Positions 33,235-44,779 of a stretch of DNA of 64,000 nucleotides are shown here, in pieces. The notes beneath the pieces were generated by a model. The model did not search any database, was not told the DNA's origin, and worked only from the letters and a program-made list of their open reading frames with translations. The stretch comes from Acanthosepion esculentum. Its lineage: Eukaryota; Mollusca; Cephalopoda; Sepiida; Sepiidae. How positions within the stretch are numbered: the stretch's first letter is position 1; each line of letters begins with the position of its first letter. A program made the translations under genes and the position numbers. The stretch lies in NCBI GenBank assembly GCA_964036315.1, contig OZ038487.1:55157409-55221408 (forward strand), read 5' to 3'.

Positions 33235-35250
33235 TCATACAAGGAATGCATCAGAATTGCTAAACTAAGGGGAAAAATAAACAGTTACACATTTGGGATA
33301 CAAATTATTTTGGCCTGTCCACAAGGAGAAAAGGCCACGTGGAGTTGGAATTGCAATACACTAATCACCATATATTTTAATAGATGATGTACTCCAATTA
33401 GAAAAACTGATAGCTACCAACATTATTGTTCATGGCTTCGAGTGATATCATATATGCTCCAATGGAACAAAGTTCTGTCTCAGAAAAATAAAAATTCTAC
33501 ACAGGATTGAGTAAGACTTGTATATTAGAAAAAACCAAAAAACTGTGCATTAATGGGGATTTTAATGCTACCTCAAGCATTTTCTAATACTATGGTTCCT
33601 TTGATTTTAAGAAGACATTTTCACCCTTTGAAATGGAAGCTTCAAACCGCAATGCAAAAGAACTCTTGCTAAACTTTTATTACTCAAAAAAGATACTCCA
33701 TCCTTGATACATGGTTTCGTCATTCCATGAAACAATGTATCACATGATATAGCCCAGATAAAGTAACAAAAAAAGATTATTGACTTCAACATGTCAGACT
33801 TTTGGATTAGGCAGTTTGTGACAGATGTATACAACTCCTACTTTGAATCTGATCACCAGCCAGCAAAACAGCTTGATCTGCTCACATAAACAAAGACAAA
33901 CACCAAAAGGTATAACATCCAATCCCTTAAAAATTCCCAAGAGTAAATTTAGAATTCAATAATAAACTACACTTCAAATTGATGTCAGTAAGTTGTGATC
34001 AAGACAGAGGAATCAAATTTTGTTATAATATCGTCATTGGCTAAAGCATTTCAAGACCCTTTTATTCTACAGAATCTTACATGTCTGGTGAGGACCACAA
34101 TACAGAAACATTTCAAACATCATCAGTATTATAACAATAAGGAAATGAGGGCCCCATTCTATATAATCTTTTCCTAGACAATGCCCTGCGCATTTACAAG
34201 CATAGATGTGATGAAATAGGCATTGACCACTTAAGCATTCCATATCACATCTCAAAGGAGGCTACCAATAGATGATCCTGCTTTCTCTCCCAAGGCCAAT
34301 GTACTGATAATAAAGGCAGATATGCTGATGACATAGGTATCCATAGCTGAAATAAGAATGATCTTAAACAGAAAATTGACATCCTCTATCAAGTATTCAA
34401 AGAAACATGGCTTAAGCGAAACTTTTCCAAAACAAAATTCTCTGATCTGGAATCAAAGCAGTGATGGCATATATACTGGATCCATCATGAAAATTAAAGA
34501 TGTGGAATTATTAAATACTAAACACTTCAGATACCTTGGCATATGGATCTGTCATAAGAAATTTAGTACAGAATAAAAGGAAAACTGAACATAGAATGGG
34601 CTGCACTAGAGAAAGTTTTGGTTAACACAGGAAATTGCTACAAAACCAAAACATCAACCTAAGAATTTGAGTTATGTTCTTAATTAGCCTCATCATATTG
34701 AGACTTTCATATGGATGTCATGCAAAGCACCAGACCTGTTTAAACTCTTAGTTGCATAAAACCACTTTCTAAGATCGATGGTTGAAAATGACTGAGTGAA
34801 ACCTGAGGGTCTTGGAAAAAAATCAACAGTCTTTGAATATTGTGCACTATAGAATCTAAAACAAAGAACTGTACAAAATAAGAGAAACTCACAGCAAAAA
34901 GCACATCACTTACGGACTACCAACACCAGCAAAAAATAAAATGGATAGCACATGTAAGCCGAGGAGAAAATAATGATATAAAAAAAAATGTTGACATTTC
35001 ACACTACTTCAAATAAAAGGTTAGGAAGGAAACACCCACCAATACTGGAAAGAGCGATAAAAGCTACTGGACTTGAAAAACCTGTTTTCTTGAAAAATTG
35101 TTTTCAGAGAAAGATTTGATAAACTTCAACCAAAATCAGTACTGGCTGCTTGGTCAGTGAATCCTACAATTACTCATTCAGTGTTCATGAATACCTAAGA
35201 TGACTCTTGTAACCAGCTTTCAATTTCATAGGTATCAGTATATATGACAA
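33235..35250 (+). pseudogene. RTE-like LINE, endonuclease and RT traces
   Basis: A decayed LINE with both enzymatic regions. At 33290-33360 an endonuclease-like FGLSTRRKG line is readable across a shift. At 33540 CINGDFNA matches the GDFNA motif of APE-type endonucleases, and near 33870 FESDHQ matches the SDH motif. The RT shows YADDIGIHS at 34322 (YADD intact), IDILYQVFKETWLK, LIWNQSSDGIYTGSIMKI and FRYLGIWI (34380-34560). C-terminal remnants reach 35250. Many shifts and stops. Confidence 0.85.
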
Positions 35251-35284
35251 ATAAACTTTGAATCCTTCTTTGATCTGATTGAAT

Positions 35285-35720
35285 CTGCATCACCTACAAT
35301 TCTCCTGTGAAATCCTATCTGCCTCCTCAGTACAGATGATCTGCAAACAACACAGGTATTGCAGGCAAGATGAAGAGGTTGGCTTGTATGGCTTGTTTTG
35401 GTTGTTACGATGATCTTTCAGAGGGTTTGCATAAGCTGTCCTTGATAAGAGCAAGTGCTCACACTCACCACATATCCAAGACTGTACATTAGTTGGCAAA
35501 TCAGATTGACTGCCTCTTCAGAGGTCACATATTTTTTAGCATGCCTGAGACATCTTAATTTTGAGCAACTGCTAATGTTATCATCATTGTTATCAAAACC
35601 AGTCTTTATGACGTTTCTTGACAAAACACAACAGTTCAGCCCCAACATGATGAATTTCGGTTTTAAAAACTTACCATGTACCATAAAAAGTAACATTGTT
35701 CATCCCGTCAACTAAAACTG
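35285..35720 (-). other. Possible LINE C-terminal fragment
   Basis: Minus-strand frames are rich in Cys and His pairs (for example ACNTCVVCRSS...GFHRR read across frames), recalling the finger-like ends of some LINE proteins. Identity is uncertain. Confidence 0.3.
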
Positions 35721-35800
35721 TCCAAGCTTCCCACTGAGTCAGTTTGGACACATCAAGACATTTGGGAACTTTCGTCCAAACCTTTTTTCAAATATGCAGC

Positions 35801-35805
<5 letters not shown>

Positions 35806-35864
<59 letters not shown>

Positions 35865-35872
35865 ATATGTGT
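35806..35872. repeat. (TA)n/(GTAT)n microsatellite
   Basis: TA tract with a short GTAT tail. Confidence 0.97.
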
Positions 35873-35885
35873 GGTGCAGTTCAAT

Positions 35886-36381
35886 TAATATTGCATGAAT
35901 CATTCATACAAAAAGTAGATTAGTAAAGTTAATGATATAAATGGCAAAAAACATCTTTGCAAACAAATTTATTAAAGTTACATTAACCTATGAATCACTC
36001 GATGAATGTTATGATACTTGTTTTTAATAGCTTCAAGTTGTATAAGGCCTTTTTTTATTACTGCTAGTACTTTCGGCTGTACATTCAGCCATTCTCAAGC
36101 ATGGAAATTATTTTTTTTTAGTAGATCCCGGTAATAGCGGACACGAAAAATTAAATGTCAATCAAAATGTTTTTGTTAGAAATGTGTTATTGTTAATGGA
36201 TAAAAACTTATGGAGCGTGCAGTCGTAACACTAAGGTTGAATTTTTGAAAATTTAAGAGAGTGCATCTTTTTACTAATATGGTAATGTGAGAATTTTTTT
36301 TTTGTTGAAGGATTTTTTTTTTTCAGTCAATGTGGCATATCATTAACTTTACTAATCTACTTTTTGTATGAATAATTCATG

Positions 36382-36390
<9 letters not shown>
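35886..36390. mobile_element. Inverted-repeat element, Penelope-like candidate
   Basis: About 50 bp at 35888-35938 recur inverted at 36338-36390 (shared AAAAAGTAGATTAGTAAAGT). Inside, on the minus strand, is TTGAGAATGGC...GCCGAAAG (about 36070-36100), the layout seen at Penelope-type termini. No protein frame. Microsatellites flank both ends. Confidence 0.6.
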
Positions 36391-36451
<61 letters not shown>

Positions 36452-36455
36452 ACAT
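36388..36455. repeat. (TA)n/(TG)n microsatellite
   Basis: TA then TG repeats, followed by a few GTAT units. Confidence 0.97.
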
Positions 36456-36592
36456 ACACTGTAAGCATAGGAATCAATATTACATGTTTACCACCAATTT
36501 TATGCTTCTGTGCAATGATCAGACCATGTAGTGTTGATTCCTACAGACTATATATATATATATATATAGTGAGATAGAGATAGAGAGAGACC

Positions 36593-36850
36593 GGGTGTAA
36601 CAGCAAAATTGTCTAATTGTAAGATTAAGCTCTGAATCGTTGTATCTTAGGAATGATTAAAGATATCTTACTTGAATTTTCTGAGGTTTTTATAACATTA
36701 TTGAATGCTACTTTGAGCAAAAAGAATGTATAATTACTCTCGAAGTTTAAAAGAAGAATTGTGATGAAATCAATCATAAACAAAAATGACATGTTCATCA
36801 TTAATTAATCATAGCTAAGGATCAGAAACTGATGAAGGATTGAAATAAAG

Positions 36851-36884
<34 letters not shown>

Positions 36885-37499
36885 GCTAGGATCATTTTAA
36901 AACTTATTCAAGATGATCTTCACCCTCTCTAACCTTCTAACTTTCTGCCCTAGAGTAACAAGTTGCCTCACATGTTCCACATACAATTTCATTTTCAAGT
37001 CTTTTTTCACTGCACTTTGAACTGTCATAGCTGAAACTCCTCTCTCATATACCAAAAGTCTTATGGATTGAGTTAGATCTTTTATAATTGATCTCTTTAG
37101 CACTAAGTTGAAATGATGATCCCTCTTCCTCTTGTGATCTCCTGATTTTTTCCTCTTTACTCATCTTTAAACTTATTCACCATTCTCTTGATGGTGCTTG
37201 AATGGACTTTGAAGATAGAAGCCAGATTATGAATGTTTGTACCATTACTGAAGGCCTGAATTAACTTTTTCTTCTCACCATTTCTCAGGTGTAAAAACAG
37301 TGGGGCTGACACAAAATGATTTTAATCTGTTCTCTTTCTAGCTCAATAACTCAAAGGGTTTTTCAGTGATTCTAACAGCAAATGGTATCAAGATGGCTAA
37401 ATGTCTTATCTGAAACCTGGAAAAAAAGAAACTCAATTAGTTTAGTGGTTTTTTAGATATTAAACATTTTGTGGGATGGACAATTATCCTGTTACACAA
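36593..37499 (-). mobile_element. Tc1/mariner-like element, internally deleted
   Basis: GTGTAACAGCAAAATTGTC (36595-36613) recurs inverted at 37479-37497 with two mismatches. Between them the minus strand codes a transposase N-terminus: an HTH (NGTNIHNLASIFKVHSSTI, about 37270-37200), then after shifts VYERGVSAMTVQSAVKKDL and a QKVRRLERVKIIL line (37100-36900). The catalytic part is absent. The overall style is that of divergent Tc1/mariner families, not classical mariner. Confidence 0.7.
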
Positions 37500-37504
37500 T
37501 TTGG

Positions 37505-37995
37505 TCTATTTTGCTAATACACCAGGTATATGCACAATAAATAGATGGATAGATGGAAACACTGTGGGTATGTCTTCATGATCATCAGACCATGTCCACT
37601 CTTTTTATATCTGCAAGTGCTTTATCCCAATATTGACTCCATTTACTATATGAATATAACCATATTTTCAACAATTAAATTTAGAGCAAAGACTACATAG
37701 GTACTGGCAGAAACAGCCATCATGGGTTGAGAAGTAAATGATGTAGTGATAACGGGATGTTCTGGAATGGGATAATAGGTGGGAAAGTTCCAGATGGTGT
37801 TAATAATGACTTAGTTCTTTATGATATTTCTTGGTGTGTTTCATTAAACCCTCCCTAATAAAATTTGTTAAAATTTATAAAACTGTCCCCACTTAGAGTG
37901 AATATGTAGCCTACTATAATTTATACATATGTTACCTAAGTGCATTTTCCTGAATCTCATCTGTTTTTTAAGGAAAAATTAAAAATAGTTACTAA
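37505..37995. other. Unassigned AT-rich DNA
   Basis: No feature recognised. Confidence 0.5.
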
Positions 37996-38006
37996 TAAGC
38001 AGAAAT

Positions 38007-38035
38007 TATATATATAAATATATATATAATTTCTA

Positions 38036-38080
<45 letters not shown>
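38007..38080. repeat. (TA)n microsatellite
   Basis: TA-rich tract touching the left arm of the palindrome. Confidence 0.95.
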
Positions 38081-38086
<6 letters not shown>

Positions 38087-38374
38087 TTAAAGACATTTAT
38101 GATATGTTTAACGTTCTTTTTATAGATACAAGTATTTAAGCAAATGCTCTGTTTTATAATAAACAGTATTAAATAACATTTACCGGCCTGAATGTCCGAG
38201 AAATTTTCATAGAAAATTTTCGTTCTCTGACAGGAATCGAACCTATGAAAATTTCTCGGACATTCAGGCCGGTAAATGTTATTTAATACTGTTTATTATA
38301 AAACAGAGCATTTGCTTAAATACTTGTATCTATAAAAAGAACGTTAAACATATCATAAATGTCTTTAAATAAAT
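38081..38374. repeat. Perfect palindrome: 132-bp arms, 30-bp loop
   Basis: Left arm 38081-38212 and right arm 38243-38374 are exact reverse complements by base-by-base reading. The 30-nt spacer and first arm base include GGAATCGAACC (38233-38243), whose complement GGTTCGATTCC is a perfect box B, with a 5-bp T-stem possible around it. No box A or acceptor partner is present, so it is not a tRNA gene. Either a fold-back duplication of a tRNA-derived piece or an assembly artefact. Confidence 0.97.
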
Positions 38375-38410
38375 TGTCGGACTTTGTCCAATTCAAAAAT
38401 ATATATATGT

Positions 38411-39600
38411 TTATATATATATTTTAAGCATTTCACCCCAATCAAGGCGGGAAGCTACTAGTATGCAAGGGGTTACAGAGGATTTGGAGCGAGAGCAGAT
38501 AGAAGTGATAGAGGAAAAGATGAGGAGAAGGATAGTGGATAGATTAAGGCAACTGGAGATGTCGATTGACATTACATTTGAATAGTTGGAGATTATAGTA
38601 ATCAGGGAAACAGGAATAGGGAAGGAAGTTCCACAGGCAAGAGGTGCGATATATGAAGCTATTGGAATAGAAGAGACGGCTACATTTAACAGTTTCAACA
38701 GTGAAAGGGTGAGAGCGGGATGCCAGCCTCATAGGACTTGAATTCATGAAGTCTAGTAACCAGCGCAAGCAGCTCATCGGAGCAATTACCATGAAAGTAT
38801 TTGTAAAAAAGACAGAGAGAGGCGACGGCGCGTCTGTGTGAGAGCGACTGCAGACAAGATGCCAGATCAAGGCCAATTACATTGCATATCCGTCTCTGGA
38901 TCTTATCAAGAACCCCAAGGCAAACAGAAGGGGCTCCAGACCATATATGGCAGCAATACTCCATGCAAGGGTGAATGGTTGATTTGTAGATTTGAAGGAT
39001 AGATTCCGGGGAGAAAAATTTCCTGGCGTGGCACAGGGAGCCAACTTTTCTTGTGGTGGACGAAGCAATTGACTCAATGTATTTGTTCCATCTCAGGTCA
39101 GCAGTCAACGTGAGACCGAGCAGATGCAGAGAGGTGCTCTCGAGAAGTTGAGTGTCAGACATTCTAATGGGGGGCAGGGAAGGATCTCTGTGGTGATTTA
39201 TAGAGGGCAGTTTTATTTTTGAGGTGTTAAAGTTAACCAGCCAATTCCAAGAGGGGTAGAGGTCCTGATAGGACGATAATTAGAAGGGTCAGAGGGGTCG
39301 CCAGAGTTCTTAAAGACAGAAACAATCAATGAGGATTTCCAGCAGTCTGGAAAACAAGATTCCTTGAGGAAGTAGTTATATAATTTGGAGAGGGCGGGCG
39401 CCAGTTCAGGCATGCATTTCTTCAAGACAATGGCTGGTATCCCCATCTCCACCACTAGCCTTGTGGGGGTCTAAATTAGAGATAATGCCCAGTACCAATG
39501 ATGGGGTTATGTGCAACCCGCTCAATAGGGCCTCAGTTCTAAGATGGAAATCGGGTATGGGTACACCTGAAGAGTCGAGCATTGAATTGTATATATATAT
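38411..39600 (-). pseudogene. LINE-A RT copy, younger, internally deleted
   Basis: The minus strand reads: VPIPDFHLRTEALLSGLHIT and NLDPHKASGGDG (about 39560-39440); after a shift, PAIVLKKCMPELAPALSKLY, FPDCWKSSLIVSVFKNSGD and DPSNYRPI (39455-39270). It then jumps to a GWL..F-type line, so the RT core with YADD is deleted. The C-terminus is well kept: STIHPCMEYCCHIWSG, DKIQRRICNVIG (39000-38880), then YRTSCLWNFLPYSCFP and the 3' UTR. Its higher GC and clean frames suggest a recent copy. Confidence 0.9.
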
Positions 39601-39829
39601 ATATAAATGTTTGGCTGAATAATCGAAACATATCCTCTCAAATCCACTTTTTTTTATTTTAATACTCTCAAATTGCAGGCTGAGCATTTTAAAAAAAATA
39701 TGTAAATTAAGTTACCTCTGTTACATATTCTCAATGTTAATTTTAAATTGATTATAATGGAGCACGTTCCATGCGCATTTACAAAAAAAATTCACAACCA
39801 TCAATTACACTATTTTTGTGTTTTAACAA

Positions 39830-39995
39830 TTAACCCCTGATGATGATCTTGGATGAGATTGAAAGTACTTGGGAAAATAAAAGAAATAACCAAAACTATA
39901 GCGTCTTTCAGTTTTGTAATAACACTAAGAAATTGATCCATGAATTTGAGAGGATTAAAATAAAATAAATAGGCATATATCTAGATTATTCAATC
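39830..39995 (+). mobile_element. Penelope-like terminal sequence, sense copy
   Basis: Matches the minus strand of 22747-22960. Core: CTGATGA (39837-39843), a GATCT/AGATT hairpin, GAAA (39861-39864). Confidence 0.55.
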
Positions 39996-40276
39996 AAACA
40001 TGCTTGAATGACAATAAGCTGCCTAAATATACATTTATATATATATATATATATATATGAATTGAAGATATGAATTTAATCCAACAAAATGGTTAATTAA
40101 GGACAGGTAGGAAAACCTTACAAACTTGACATATTTTTCTCTCTATGTAGCTTCTTAAGAAATTTGGGGGAATGAAGAGAGTGGAATTATTTTGATTAAA
40201 AAAAACTATGTTGTTTTAATCAATTGGTAGATGTCACATGGTCATTTTTATGATATGTACATATGTATGTATATGG

Positions 40277-40700
40277 GTGCCTGGTCGAGCAGTTAGAACG
40301 TTCACTTTTCAACCATGAAACCTAGGTTTCAATCTCACCATGATCGATTTATCAGGCAGGCAACTTCTTCATTTTATCAACCTGCAGGAGGCAATCCCAG
40401 TGTGTATGACCTTTGGAAAGTGCCTGAAAACTATACCACCTGTTGACCCAAGTCTTTTGAGTGAAATTGGGCAGAGAGAACTATTTGGGAGCCATCTATA
40501 GTTGTGCTTACACAAAATCACAAGTCATCATGACTGAGGGTTTGAGCATACTGGCCTTGTTCAGACTGTTGATCTTGCTAGATAATGTGCTCTCACCCAG
40601 AAATGGTAGCAAAGGTTCACTCAGCATAATTGCAGTATAAATGACAGGTGGGTTTTATGGATGTTAAACAAATACAAATGTTCCTGAACAGGTGTTTGCA
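40277..40700 (+). mobile_element. SINE-E, near full length
   Basis: tRNA-like head: box A TGGTCGAGCAG at 40282 (10 of 11), followed by a degenerate box B (GGTTTCAATCTC, near 40326). The body shares CTTTGGAAAGTGCCTGAAAA and the GAGTGAAATTGGG line with the minus strand of 55526-55766. Confidence 0.8.
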
Positions 40701-40704
40701 ACAG

Positions 40705-41110
40705 GGATTGGGTAGCCAAACCTAATAGACAATCATACTCTAATACAAGCAACAAACTACCACATGTATGTATGCACGTATTCATTTTTTATGGACATCT
40801 TGTGTTTCAGGCAGATACTACACTCTGATCTTTAGAAGAAAAGCAGAATAATCATGTTGATAATAATTTAACAGAAAATAAATTATTTACACTGCACATT
40901 CATAATAATTTTGCCAGAAACTTATCTCCTTAATGAAATTGTTCAAGTAATGATTTGTATATGTGTTTATCAGTTAGCAGGTCATATGTGCATATTTATT
41001 ACCAAGTCTTACAGCCAGATTCCCTTCTTAGCATAAGTCTGTTTTTGAAGGAAAACCAGAATTTTAACATGGCTTAAAAAAATGATAGCAAAAAGAAAAA
41101 AATATAAAAC
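40705..41110. other. Unassigned AT-rich DNA
   Basis: No feature recognised. Confidence 0.5.
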
Positions 41111-41174
41111 AATCTCTATATATAAAGTATGTGGCGTATAATGTATGTTAGCCCTGCAGAATCTCTAGTGGAGT

Positions 41175-41412
41175 ATTGGGCTACAGTTTCCCCATATTAG
41201 GTGCTGCTGATGCAGGATTAACATTGATTCCCACAGCAAGTACATTTTTAAAGCGTGTAGTTGCTAGTCCTATGCCCAACCAGTTTTTGATTTATAGTTG
41301 TTTTTCTCCTAGACTGGTTGTCAACCAATGCTATAGAGTCCAGGCTTTCCTGCTATTAATCCCTAGCTATGGAGGGAAGAGATGGATTCAAACCTTCCAA
41401 AAAATGTACACC
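41175..41412 (-). mobile_element. SINE-B, diverged copy
   Basis: Shares the TAGACTGGTTG..CAACC..GCTATAGAGTC and CCTGCTATTAA lines with 6062 and 9440. Diverged at both ends. Confidence 0.6.
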
Positions 41413-41449
41413 TAATAAAATATTTAATAGAAACACTAGAATAGAGCTT

Positions 41450-41720
41450 TAGTTGTCTGCCCAACATGGGAAAACTGATTGTAGGCATAACAGTAAAATC
41501 TTGAACAAAATATCTGAAGAAAAGGACAAGAAATATAATTGCAGGAAAGCAAATGATTGCCCCCTTGATGGATTCAGCAAAGTTAAAAACACAATCTGCG
41601 AGGTGACTTTAAATTTGAGGACCACTCCCAAAAATCCTACATCAGGTTTACCAATAGGCTTAGAAGTATACAACATCCTTCAACTCAGAGAGGTATCAAA
41701 TAGTCCTTTTTTACTGAGGT
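41450..41720 (+). pseudogene. Penelope-like C-terminal fragment (before GIY-YIG)
   Basis: The open frame reads SKILNKISEEKDKKYNCRK, then NDCPLDGFSKVKNTICEVTL. The C-x-C...CPLDG line followed by a hydrophobic strand is the linker just before the GIY-YIG endonuclease of Penelope-like proteins. The GIY-YIG core itself is degenerate (residues near PTSGLPIG). No RT is adjacent. Confidence 0.7.
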
Positions 41721-42052
41721 AAAGATGGGAAGTTAGGGAAAGAGAAAAATTAGGCCCATTGATAGAACTGAATATCATTAAACAGGCGCAGAGTAGAATG
41801 CAGGTGTGGTATATGGCAGGTTATGTCAAGAAGAAAAATTGTCATAGTTACCTTTTCAGACCAGATGAAATTATTAAATACAAAGAGTGAAATGCTGGTG
41901 AATAGTGAGCGCAAAAGAAAATAACTGTTAACACAACAGTGCCAGATTAATGGTTTACCATTTTGAGCTGTTCCATAAGATATGTTGATTGGATTTTGAA
42001 ATAAAATTGTCTACAAGTGCTTATTGCTTCATGTGCCAAAATGGTGAAACTA

Positions 42053-42866
42053 CAGGGTGCGATGGATAAATTAGCATCTAAATTATGCAAAAATGAAAAT
42101 AACACTGACATCACCATTGGCATTAACCATGGGCTCCAGATGACTTTGGAATCTCCTGCATCTCTTCTGGATGGTCTCCTTGTTTAAGTTGGTGAATGCT
42201 GCCATAATCCTTGTCTTCAATTCATCTTTGGTGTTACAAGGAGTTTTGTTGGTCTCTTGCTCAAGTATGCCCCACACATAATAATCAAGGGGGTTGCAGT
42301 CTGGGGTGTGAGTTGGCCAGATGTAAAGGATGATGTCACTGCAGAAATTGTCTGACAGCCATGACTGGGTTCTTGTGTTTGTGTGGCATAGTGCAGAGTC
42401 CTGTTGCCAGACAAAGGGTCTTCCAGTAGCCACCCTCTTATCCCAGAGCTGCATTACCTCCTCTAGGCACTTGATGTAAGCCTCCATGTCAAGTCTGATG
42501 CCCTCACCAACAGATTTTGGAGTTGTTTCTTATCAGAACAATCAGAGTGAGTCTTCTGAGCTGCCATCCCTTCATAATCACCATTAGACTCATACAACTC
42601 TCTGAATCCTCTACACTGTCCTCAGATTGATGCCCAGAAACTCTGAAATGCTCGTATTGGAGCTTCCGGTGCAAATGCCAAACAGTAGCAGCATGCCATT
42701 TTCAAATTTCTGGAGAAGTGAATTGTTTCATGGTGCTCTTTTCCTCACCGATGGTGCCCAACTGACCCTACTATATTGCACAATCAACAAAATGAAAAAC
42801 AGACAACGTGAATGCACAAAAATTAAAAATATAAAATGGCGACAATTTACCCATATATTACCATAT
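42053..42866 (-). pseudogene. DD37D-type mariner element, internally deleted
   Basis: The minus-strand transposase C-terminus (42487-42083) has WQQDSALCHT (second Asp) and PTHTPDCNPLDYYVWG (third Asp), 37 residues apart, the DD37D signature. An N-terminal HTH remnant (TSISEFLGINLRTV) is readable near 42650-42610. The middle with the first Asp is lost. The left end starts CAGGGTGCGATGGATAAATT after TA. The right end near 42850 is a weaker inverted match. Confidence 0.85.
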
Positions 42867-43129
42867 ATTACAAATTTACCATTATGCACCTGAAAAATTT
42901 ATTTCGGTTGAGCTCTCTGGGGAGATCAACACTGTATGTTAATTGTGACTTTAATGCCCTAAGGAATCATCAGACCATATGTTTCTACTGTAGTAACACA
43001 TGGTCTGAATATGGCTTAAAGTATGAAAATGACAGTCAACATGCAGCATTGATGTCTATGTCTACATTGTTTATGTCTATCATACAGCTTTTAATTCTTC
43101 TGTAAATGCACAAAGTTTAAAGATCATTC

Positions 43130-43156
<27 letters not shown>
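43130..43156. repeat. (TA)n microsatellite
   Basis: Short TA tract. Confidence 0.95.
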
Positions 43157-43164
<8 letters not shown>

Positions 43165-43199
43165 CATGTAAAAATTCAGATATAGATAAAATATATCTG

Positions 43200-43610
43200 T
43201 TAACACAGTATAAATAAAAAACAAAAGGAAAACTTTTCTTTACCAATTTGTTATGTTCTTTGAGGAACTTTATCAAGGTAAATAGAGAGATTTTATTTCA
43301 TAGCTTCTGTTCATGCCCAAAGGTAATGTGGAGGAAAACTAAGAATATTTTTAGACCATTCTCAAATCCAAAATTTGAAAACTTAATATTTTTCCTTCAT
43401 ATTACTTATGTGCATAAAATAAAGTTACAAAATAAAATTTCCACATTTACCTTGCTAAAATGCCCCATGGAATGAAATGTGTTAGTATAGAAAAAATATC
43501 CTTTTATCTTTTCTTTTAAAGACAATATGAATAAAGACAAAAGGAAAACTTTCTTTTTAACAACATGTTTCATCCTCTGATGGACTTTGTCAAGGCAAAG
43601 TAAGGTTTTG
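43200..43610 (-). mobile_element. Pair of direct repeats with TTGANAA motif
   Basis: About 80 bp at 43205-43285 and 43530-43607 resemble each other. On the minus strand both read CTTGA(C/T)AAAG then a short hairpin; the 43600 copy continues GGATGAAACATGTTG. The spacing suggests direct terminal repeats of a small, possibly Penelope-like, element. Confidence 0.5.
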
Positions 43611-43616
43611 CTTTTG

Positions 43617-43656
<40 letters not shown>

Positions 43657-43668
43657 TATATATCTGTA
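43617..43668. repeat. (TC)n/(TA)n microsatellite
   Basis: TC then TA repeats. Confidence 0.95.
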
Positions 43669-44520
43669 GATAATAGATAAAAGTGAGAAAGATATGAACA
43701 GGAAGAATGAGAATGAATAAAATTACTAGGAGTTAAAAAAAAAGAGATATGAAAAATATAGACATGGAAGATAGAAATAGGTAAAGATTATCACAGTATG
43801 CAGTACAGGCAGATAAAATACTATTTAAAGAGTGGATAAAAAAATTAAAGGGGATTAGAAATTGTTAAAAATGTAATAGAAATAAAATGCGTAAAAAAGG
43901 TAAAAGAAAAGAGAATGATATGAGAAAAATGTGCATCAAAAGAAAGGATGCAAAAAAAGTGAAAGAAAATAAAATTTTGAAAAATATTAATGAGTGAAAA
44001 ATAAATGAGATCACTATGAAAGAAAAATTATGATCGAAAAAGAAAGATGAGAAAAGCAATAACAAAATTAATAAAAGAAAGAATGGAGAAAGGAATACAA
44101 AGAAGAAGGACAAAAGAAACTCAGGAAGATGTGCAAGCAAAATGGAAGGAAAAGAACCTTGATTAAAATAGGAATTGAAAAATTAAAAAAAGGAAAGTAA
44201 ATATTAAAATGAAAGAAAAAAATGTGAGATGGATTAAAAAAAAAAGAAAAGAAGAATGAGTAAAAAGAGGAGAAAAAAAGGAAAAATGATACAAAGAAAG
44301 GAAAAAAAGAAATTCTGATAAAAAAAGGAGAGAACAAAAAATGAAATCAAGAAAGAGAACTAGAGAGAAGAAGAAATGAAAGACAGAGCAGGAATTTGAG
44401 AGAACAAGAAAGAAGAAAGGAGAACCAAATAAGAAAAAAAGCGAATAAGATAGAAGAAAACAAGAGAAAAAAATCAAGAGAGTGAACAAGAAAAGGCAAG
44501 TGAAAGAAAGAAAGAATTTG
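43669..44520. repeat. 850-bp purine-rich (GA) tract
   Basis: Strongly A and G on the plus strand. Minus-strand frames (Phe/Leu/Ser-rich) are by-products. Confidence 0.88.
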
Positions 44521-44779
44521 GGACAAGTCTCCAGCCTTTGAATTCCTCGAATATTGACACTCGAAAATTTGGTTGGTGTGCAAGAGGAAGAAGTTGCCCA
44601 AACAAGGGATTTGAAGTTGGTTGCAGTGGTTTTGATTAAAGTAATTACATTGTGTGCACACACAGCACCCATGTTTCACATGTCGCCCTGCCTGGGTATA
44701 TCTTTCCAAATTACACAGCATTCAATGTCTACGTGGATTGATTAAGGCCGAGGGGACACATGAAATTGAAAAATTCCTC

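Noticed and set aside
38211..38260. tRNA gene on the minus strand
   Set aside because: Box B and T-stem fit, but there is no box A, D-arm or matching acceptor 5' strand.
41113..41175. Helitron 5' end (TCTCTATATATAAA after A)
   Set aside because: The following sequence does not continue like the 54630 Helitron and I found no CTAG end with a hairpin. Left as possible only.
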